Shown here: one piece after another, positions 59,101 to 64,000 of the stretch | How the letters are laid out: each line of letters starts with the position of its first letter | Position numbering within the stretch: the stretch's first letter is position 1 | NCBI GenBank assembly: GCA_032622095.1 | Contig: CP136064.1 | Coordinates: 46,947,573 to 47,011,572 of the forward strand | DNA: 64,000 bases | Origin: Siphonodentalium dalli | Taxonomy: Eukaryota > Mollusca > Scaphopoda > Gadilida > Siphonodentaliidae | Direction of reading: 5' to 3' | Program-made: the position numbers and the translations under genes | The notes under the pieces: model-generated | Database searches by the model: none | The model's input: only the letters and a program-made list of their open reading frames with translations | Told to the model about the DNA's origin: nothing

Positions 59101-62100
59101 CACCGGAAATAGACCATATACATAATATATAATTATTTAAGAATATAATGGGTGCTTGTTGTTTGATATGTGAACTAGAGCTTTATAATTTCATCAATTA
59201 TTTCACATTTGGAAATTTTCCGAAGTGGGCTTCCACATATCGGTCTGATGAGAATCAATCGTGAAATTATTCAGTATAATCATGTCATAGTTGTGATCAC
59301 ACATGTAACATTTAGTGAACTTCGCGACTTGGTACCTTCGCGATGGTCTGATGGTTAAACATTTTAAAGGCGCAGACAATCCAAAGAGAGAAAATGATAA
59401 AAAAGATGACATATTTTTTTCATATATTCATTGCCCCAATTTAGCGATTTTTGCGATTCTAGTCATTGTTTATAAACAATCACTGGATTGAAATTGGATG
59501 TCGTTTACTCAAACAATCATTATAAAATGTCAGCATCAGATTATCGAAACTTGAACAATACAAGTAATCAATCTAAGAACAAGGTATGCCTGTATCGTCA
59601 TGTTCTTTCCATGTAAGTGCACAATTTAACCCCAAGACAAATTGCGAAGTAAGGCATCAAGTCGCTTTAATTTGTGATTGAAAAGTATATAACTGAAAAA
59701 TGTTTTATGGTATTTGTAATACAATTATCAAATGAACAAACGGACTAGATACATTTAACGTTGTATGCAGTATCACTATGTGTATGCGCCGTCCTCTTTA
59801 TTTCGCGCTCCGCGTGTATACTAATGTAGAGATTCTTGTTTCGCCTGGGCGCTGGGGGTTTTATTTATAGAAATGGGAATTTTTGGGACGGATTTAACAG
59901 TCGAACTGCGACCCGGAGGCCGACTCCGGTAAAAGGTGTAGTTGGGAATTTCAATTTCGTTTATTTTCCTTTACATTATTATGTCAGTAATGTTGATTTT
60001 TGGTTTGTGACAAGCTATGTCAATTACATATAAAAGAAATGAAAAAGATAATTTGTAAGTCTTATATTTCAACTTTTATAGACATGTTTCGTTCTGCAGC
60101 CCACTGGGGGATGTGGTCGGAGACGGCCGAATCGGCCACCGGTTCGTTAATATATGTGCTGGTTGTTATTGTTATTTTAACGGAATTCTGAGTTGGTCAT
60201 TCTAGAAACCAATATATTTTATATTTCTGACATTGGTTTTCTTGTTCTGTTCTATCTCATGAAATGTGCAAATGCATTGGTTATTTCTACGGCGAAGAAC
60301 AACCAAATTTATACCCGACAGAGAATCAAAAGTTAATAGTAGCACAAACACCGACTAGAAAGTTGAAAATCGGCAACTCTATAACATCGATGTGTTGTAA
60401 TAGCTGATTGTAATACAGCTGCTCGAAGAAATGCATGCGGGAAATGGTTTATTAATACAATATTATTTAAAAACTGAATACTGTTATGATAACTTCACCA
60501 AACAGGGAAAATAGAACACAATTATATATTAAACTTGGACCCTCAAAAACACCTGGTCAAACAGAAGCACAAGGACATTTGAACCGGTAATCACGAAAAA
60601 CAATGAGATCGGACAAGCCTATTAACTTGGACTCGAAGCCCAGATATATTAACGAAAATGTGGTTCGAAATCGTCAACAGTATCATACTTCCTGTACATG
60701 TAACATTGGGGATCATAAAGTTGAATCGATGAACTAATTCTGCACAAGTATATATATATTGTCATGGTGCAAATCATAAAGTGTTCGTTTCGTTTGTGAC
60801 CAAAATATATAATTTAAAAAAACTATTACCGCAAAACAAACATTATACCAAGGTCCAAACTCGAACAACTATTTTCTGAAAATTGTTTCATAAAATTGTC
60901 TGTCCACCACTTGCATACAGTGCATCATGCGTCGTATGTCGACACAATGTTCTCCTTGGACAGAATATAATGTTTTTAAAGCACTGGAGCTTCCGACAAA
61001 CTGTTATCTGTTGTGTACGTAAACTTTGTCCGTTTGGTGTTGGGGATCAGATATACAATCGAAAATGTAGCATTATTTTTAAATTTAGTTTTATGATAAC
61101 GTTTCTGTCGGGCGTAAATGTAACAAAAATCAATCATGTTAAAAGTAAAAATGAGAATGTGAATTTGGATGACCCATCAACCCATTATAATATAGCTAAA
61201 TATACATAATTTATATATCAGAAATTTTTTTCCACGTGACGATTTTGGGTGATGCAATTGGTCAAGGAGATACGACATTATAGCACGGAAAAATTGTGGA
61301 CACATGGACATACAACAAAATTGCACAGCATTTATCATTGGGACTGTGGGGCGAATGCTCGGTTCATGGGTATCAAACGAAAGATTCGCGGCGATTCCAA
61401 CGATACCAATATCTCATTGTCCCTCTCTTTTGTTCTCAGGAATATGTTATTATATTATATATGATATAGAATTGAAGGATGTTATAATGTTGAATTTGTT
61501 ACCATTCATATATACGAATCTCCCTACCATATTAGTCTGGGTGGGGCGATACAACGCGGGAAATGAGCTTATAATGCGGCTTGAATGCAGAATCAAGCTT
61601 GATAAACAAATCCTCCAGCAAATAAACTCCTATCGCTTAAGCCACATGGCGGTTTGCGCTCCAAAATACACATAATATTATTCGCCTGTGAATTTCCCGG
61701 TATCGAAATAGGTCGATAAATATCTGAACAACCTTTTACGACCACTTTGTAACCACAAAAGACACATTGAAGTAATGAAAGATACAGCTATGAACACGGT
61801 GTTTGGGTTCCAAACATAAAACAGCCATTTGCACAACACGAGTGTTCCGTGTTAGTCTTGTCCTGATATGGTAGAAATAAAGAGCATTTGTTTGACTACT
61901 GGCGAAAATTTAAAACGGTTGAAAAATGGCTGTTACTTTGGCATGTGTTTTCAGAGCATATGAAGCCGGTATATCAATATTTCGTGTATTTATCGATCTA
62001 TCATATCCGTCCCTCCGAATTTCGTAGATAAATTTGAAGGTTCGAATGAGCCATGTCCGTTTAAACTCGCAATAAACATATTGTTTAAACCACACAAATT

Positions 62101-62340
62101 CGTAAATATGACGAAAATAAACTGGACAATTTCATTAAATCTTTCCCGACCCTGCAATCCTTGGCCAACGTCAATTAAAATAAAATATTAAAATTACCAC
62201 CTCATGCTCTTATGCCATGTAGATGCTGGTGACCGTGCTGTAATCGCTCAAGCAATGGCGGCGTGGGAGGCTGTCACTTGCATCCAATTTGTGCCGCGGA
62301 CAAGCGAGGAAAACTATGTCAAATTCATAGTTGCTTCGGG
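47120..62340 (+). CDS. Gene 2: astacin-family zinc metalloprotease, 5' part
   Basis: Five exons join in frame with consensus splice sites: 47120-47140, 51502-51610, 54890-55007, 56248-56333 and 62223-62340. The 151 codons give a signal peptide (about 1-23, hydrophobic AVVVFVVVCGL core), a prodomain (about 24-88) with EPDDI at 55-59 resembling the FxGD aspartate-switch motif that inhibits the catalytic zinc, and a basic KRNKR (84-88) for furin-type cleavage. The mature N-terminus has RYRWINNIVPYTIS (95-108), then AMAAWEAVTCIQFVPRT with the conserved first Cys (C131). These are astacin hallmarks. The zinc-binding HExxHxxGxxH exon and tail domains lie beyond the window. The product is a secreted endopeptidase; its substrate is unknown. 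Introns are full of transposons, yet splice sites and frame are intact, so the gene is probably functional. Confidence 0.9.
47141..48237. other. Gene 2 intron 1, first part
   Basis: AT-rich, no repeat recognised. An open frame of 119 codons at 47752-48111 has a transmembrane-like stretch but no family signal and was not accepted. Confidence 0.45.
48238..48786 (-). repeat. 3' LTR (by element orientation)
   Basis: 549 bp, preceded on the minus strand by a polypurine tract. Differs from the other LTR by two C/A substitutions (in GAATCTTGG/GAATATTGG and AAATTCTTAT/AAATTATTAT). Confidence 0.9.
48866..49888 (-). CDS. LTR-element ORF with C-terminal chromodomain
   Basis: 340 codons, intact, minus strand. 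The first ATG is inside the LTR; the next in-frame Met (about residue 44, MTQPIPENIINI) is an alternative start inside the internal region. The N-terminal third has RSRKKRRM and a NWSLKTENGDVSLSLNWKK segment; the middle is Ser/Thr/Gln-rich and probably disordered. At about 225-256 YLIKWRGLPATKNTWVNRDD followed by LDFEAMCYISDY matches a chromodomain (YLVKWKG...TWE pattern). The C-terminus is basic and helical, with FESVRR repeated twice. In Ty3-type chromoviruses the chromodomain sits at the end of integrase and guides insertion. Here it is joined to a possible gag-like part, or is a stand-alone protein. Function not established. Confidence 0.7.
   Translation of the reverse strand: MLIPQKDSTLIQPEISSIKLVRESRGSVAISPTATQRSRKKRRMTQPIPENIINILKTFEFLNHRLNWSLKTENGDVSLSLNWKKVTRKCKSASNILRDRIRIEDFIQKKEKISINCTSVAATQSDMIVSDSVSTQTQVISKTDIGITTSPSTPSSAIQTIPDFVVQKHDSSTEQLPASLQFQSKIIDIVPKNESPTTKPFQHSQSVKMTDNVVRKPLHKDEPQYLIKWRGLPATKNTWVNRDDLDFEAMCYISDYPAIKIPGSLVAKQLHINQLPEPSPIGSAQKNYFESVRRYVRQRLENCPHVDFESVRRGLQKRMEKDNEDIRLVQYVKSFRKGQT
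49834..50382 (-). repeat. 5' LTR (by element orientation)
   Basis: 549 bp, same length and nearly identical to 48238-48786. It would carry the promoter of the element on the minus strand. The ORF has an ATG 55 bp inside this LTR. Confidence 0.9.
50522..51041. mobile_element. Long hairpin MITE in intron 1
   Basis: Arms of about 240 bp are inverted: ATTCATGCCATGAATC with GATTCATGTCATGAT at the ends, then CGTAGAGATCATATTCCA and its complement, GGAACTTTTT, CAGGGAACCTTATAAAGT, GAAGGTCCCAACTCAAA and complements. Loop near 50750-50820. No ORF. A very short relative is at 31898-31975. Confidence 0.8.
51502..51610 (+). CDS. Gene 2 exon 2: signal peptide core and prodomain start
   Basis: Acceptor TGTATGTTGCAG, donor AAAG|GTGAGT, phase 1. 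Encodes the hydrophobic core, a likely signal cleavage near VDG|RPG, and an amphipathic KALDEQLQEALDY helix. Confidence 0.85.
52019..52441. mobile_element. TTAA-flanked MITE, family F, in intron 2
   Basis: TTAA at 52019-52022 and 52438-52441. Termini AGGTACTCAATCCGA and the complement. Long arms (GGGGTAAAAAA, GTCGAGGAACC, CAGAGTGATCAGATAT and complements). Same TTAA|AGG...CCT|TTAA end structure as families D and E, but otherwise a different sequence. Confidence 0.8.
53206..53362. repeat. Small inverted repeat in intron 2
   Basis: AAATGGGTTGGTCTCACAA near 53207 pairs imperfectly with TTGTGAGACGACCCGCTT near 53334. It may be an outer part of a decayed element. Confidence 0.5.
53443..54087 (-). 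CDS. Unrecognised 214-codon ORF, antisense in intron 2
   Basis: Open for 214 codons on the minus strand in AT-rich DNA, longer than expected by chance here. It starts MKLLIILTVLGTERDT, giving a short hydrophobic N-terminus. It contains REILCWLDLCKTC, FEAKYSQDYCG and KCQNFCLNTKFY, with about 12 Cys spread irregularly. No domain or partner exon is recognised, and no repeat was seen to explain it. It could be a relic of a mobile-element protein, an antisense exon, or chance. Confidence 0.25.
   Translation of the reverse strand: MKLLIILTVLGTERDTNRTQYLQPLKCIKIHCLYRLLIIAQIIYTMKLISEIQDFSPDRSREILCWLDLCKTCVSPLKRTSRNNKDSQYFEAKYSQDYCGISAKLIKSIHWRNVVTHVTNQSFKTNIVPENENSQSCFNSKRWRSPEYEKLHGTNENVKIKCQNFCLNTKFYVIDSTVLCGNRTLCLIAIFTKIVEYYITCHNVHSQSTITMRS
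54890..55007 (+). CDS. Gene 2 exon 3: prodomain
   Basis: Acceptor TTTTATTCAG, donor GG|GTAAGC, phase 2. Contains the EPDDIMELDI switch-like segment and a basic ERKRRKHG segment. Confidence 0.85.
55416..55916. mobile_element. TTAA-flanked MITE, family E, copy 2, in intron 3
   Basis: TTAA at 55416-55419 and 55913-55916 with ends AGGCACGTGCGGCCTT and the complement. Only scattered differences from 40825-41325, same orientation. Confidence 0.88.
56248..56333 (+). CDS. Gene 2 exon 4: processing site and mature N-terminus
   Basis: Acceptor CTCCTTTCAG, donor TTTCG|GTGAGT, phase 1. Encodes KRNKR followed by the RYRWINNIVPYTI signature. Confidence 0.9.
57031..57531. mobile_element. TTAA-flanked MITE, family E, copy 3 (reverse), in intron 4
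   Basis: TTAA at 57031-57034 and 57528-57531. Reverse orientation relative to the other two copies and nearly identical. A decayed relative may cover about 61860-62590, where GCCATCAACTGAAACATTAT and AAAATGTAGACATACCTTGT echo the interior. Confidence 0.88.
57872..58540. mobile_element. Hairpin MITE in intron 4
   Basis: Inverted arms of about 135 bp (57872-58008 and about 58400-58540): TTGGCTGCGGACACGTACCA, ATGGCATAGTAGGTGTGACA, ACCAATTGTCAC-type and ATGTCGCCCGC segments face their complements. The interior of about 390 bp has no ORF. Confidence 0.8.
58831..59025 (-). CDS. Small unrecognised ORF or last exon (minus strand)
   Basis: 64 codons with a protein-like segment GRNFNAEMNGEFNAVTGFGL followed by GTKSTNMNPEGI. 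A decayed echo (INGGFNVVMGF then stop) is on the minus strand near 46345-46400, so this looks like part of a duplicated protein-coding sequence or of a repeat. The family is not recognised. Confidence 0.25.
   Translation of the reverse strand: MLYQSSSGSTEAGFLLHQTGRNFNAEMNGEFNAVTGFGLGTKSTNMNPEGIHTKSSEFVGSQIP
59030..61620. other. Gene 2 intron 4, remainder
   Basis: No repeat or exon recognised. Short open frames (up to 123 codons at 61304-61675) lack domains and splice support. Confidence 0.4.
61640..61725 (+). repeat. Dispersed repeat, matches 56893-56976
   Basis: GGCGGTTTGCGCTCCAAAAT, TACACATA and CCCGGTATCGAAATAGGTCG are shared with 56893-56976 in the same orientation, both in intron 4. 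Confidence 0.8.
62223..62340 (+). CDS. Gene 2 exon 5: astacin catalytic domain, N-terminal part
   Basis: Acceptor TGCCATGTAG, donor TCGGG|GTGAGT, phase 2. Encodes AWEAVTCIQFVPRTSEENYV and KFIVASG. The next exon should start with the CxSxVGR...HExxH region and is not in the remaining 1.66 kb. Confidence 0.9.
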
Positions 62341-62869
62341 GTGAGTTTACGATTAAGCTATATAGTATTCATATAATAATTGTCTAGTTTGTCAAGGCGC
62401 CGTGGCAATGGAGAGACGTCACTTCTTTAAACAGATACGGGAGGCATTCGTGATGCGTATTGCTGTTAAAATAGTCACATTTGTTCAAACCGCCATCAAC
62501 TGAAACATTATTAAAATGTAGACATACCTTGTTCTTATACCAATCATAAATATCACGCAAATAGCTTGTTTTTTTCAAGATCGCATACGCTGTGTTACAT
62601 TCTGTTACAGAAAGTTTGTATATTTACAAGGGAGAAATCATGTAAAATTATCAAATGATCACGACAGCCTGTAAACTACCATAACACAATGTCTATCCTT
62701 ATTTACCAAACCCCGTGTCACGACCTGATGGCAACATTAACTTGAATATAATATATTACTTTAACCATCGTCCAACAGCACTTGACACGGGGTAGGTATT
62801 GTTTTATGTACTCCGTTGCATCCGCACTATGTGACTCCACATTTCACCATACCCAACTGATCGTGAACA

Positions 62870-63934
62870 GCAGATCTTAATTGAAGGTGATCAATCTCAA
62901 TGGAAACGGGTGTGCCTCAGGTATCGAAACTTGACCCCTCTCTTTTCTTATCTAGATTAACGATATAACGAAAAATGTTAACTGTCAAATACGATGTTTT
63001 GCAGACGATACATCCATATTTCTAACAATTGATGACCATGTTCTAGGGCCGATTACTTTTCATAAACACTTGGGACTCACATTTAACAATCATGGTTTAT
63101 GGGATGCTTATAAATAGGGATTGGAAAAGGGTGAACCAACTAAGGAAATTCAAATACTCACAAGACCGCAACACTGTCGAAAGAGTATATTTCGCTTATA
63201 TAAGACCAGTGTTAGAGTATGCCTCTCCAGTATGGGATAACTGCACACAAGCAGAAGGCGAGCTGATTGAAAAAAAGTTAATTCGAGGCTGATAGAATAG
63301 CATCGGGAGGAACAAGAAGTATAAACAGCATTAATATTTTGGCAGACCTTGGTTGGGAAATGCGACGTGAAAGAAGAAACATTCAGACTTCATCATTTCG
63401 ACAAAATATGTTATCGCCAGCATATCTTTACAATACAGTTAATCACCAACACCCAGAGCCTTATCAACGCTCATTCCTGTCCGCGACAACACGCCACTGG
63501 AATCAATTATCTGATGAACTGAGAACATCTGAAACTCTAGAAAACTTTAAATATAAACTGAATTCTGATTTACGTCTAAGACAAAAGCACGTTCGCCATT
63601 CTAGCTACTGCAAATGTCGCATAGCCCAGATAATACACACACAACTTGCCTGGGATGCAGTAACCTCAATGGTGATCTCAACCACAACCACGTAACTGAA
63701 TCTGATAAATGCGCATGTGTGGATGTCGAGACTGCTGACCACTTTCTACTTTATTGTTCCAGATACACAACAATATGCAATGAAATATGTTCTGTATTAG
63801 ACCAAAATATGTGGAGATCTGACATTATACTAAAGGGATCTACATCATTTCCCAAAAGACTAAATATTGATATATCTGAGGCAACACAAAACTATATATT
63901 AACTATACCAACCGATTTCGTTCGTAGCTTTTGA
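62870..63934 (+). pseudogene. LINE ORF2 relic, copy 2, in intron 5
   Basis: Decayed reverse transcriptase remnants: a GVPQ-like motif near 62910, INDI near 62958, CFADDTSIF near 62996, HLGLTFN near 63070, then FAYIRPVLEYASPVWDNCTQ (63185-63247), GWEMRRERR, a HWNQLSDELRTSETLENFK segment, and a Cys/His end CACVDVETADHFLLYC. Several frameshifts and stops. Collinear with 21990-22680, and a different lineage from the LINE at 25044. It is 5'-truncated. Confidence 0.8.
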
Positions 63935-64000
63935 TTCAGACTGGCTATAAACGTTACTATATAAGCGCAACTCAAAACTTTACAAACAAAACGATCCCAC
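63935..64000. other. Window end inside gene 2 intron 5
   Basis: No acceptor with astacin coding sequence is seen before the window ends. Confidence 0.5.

Noticed and set aside
1-64000. tRNA, rRNA or snRNA genes
   Set aside because: No cloverleaf with A and B boxes and no recognisable rRNA or snRNA segments were seen; a covariance-model search would be needed to exclude them.

Overview
This is animal nuclear DNA: AT-rich, with GT-AG introns, extracellular multi-exon genes, an APE-type LINE, an LTR retroelement and many small inverted-repeat transposons. The domain content (a secreted astacin metalloprotease; a ShKT-type tail) and the repeat style suggest a marine invertebrate, probably a lophotrochozoan such as a mollusc. 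That placement is inference. No rRNA, tRNA, CRISPR array or prokaryotic operon was seen.

Only two host genes can be supported, both on the + strand and both cut by the window. Gene 1 (12472-16892) is the 3' end of a secreted protein. It has a six-cysteine module, a Thr/Asp/Glu-rich repetitive linker, a ShKT-like module that lacks one disulfide pair, and a complete ShKT module before the stop. All its internal exons are class 1-1. Gene 2 (47120-62340, continuing beyond 64000) is the 5' end of an astacin zinc protease. It shows a TATA box, a signal peptide split by intron 1, a prodomain, a KRNKR processing site and the N-terminal part of the catalytic domain; the zinc-binding exon is not in the window. 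The tail of gene 1 resembles tails that follow astacin domains, so the two may be tandem paralogues.

The rest is mostly mobile and repetitive DNA. 1-1723 holds a diverged direct duplication, one copy of which carries a hAT-like insertion. 3580-8597 is a 49-bp minisatellite interrupted by a 4.8-kb composite block with a 1,284-bp tandem duplication and 122-bp satellite monomers. 9150-11830 has a diverged hairpin element, a double-palindrome MITE and a relic with a Crypton-like peptide. 19168-21077 has two TTAA-flanked MITEs. 22000-22680 is a LINE relic. 23253-24969 is a foldback-like element. 24971-33350 holds a nearly complete LINE with ORF1 and ORF2, bracketed by 73-bp direct repeats. 37405-39515 is a dense array of CTTAAG-centred palindromes. 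40825-45713 holds TTAA elements and a large inverted structure.

Inside the introns of gene 2 lie an antisense, internally reduced LTR retroelement with 549-bp LTRs and a 340-residue chromodomain ORF, two copies of a 492-bp TTAA element, other hairpin elements, and a LINE 3' relic in the last intron. The best leads are the reduced LTR element, the palindromic core shared by two different terminal-repeat families, the CTTAAG array, the Crypton-like relic with iterated motifs, and the foldback elements with minisatellite arms.
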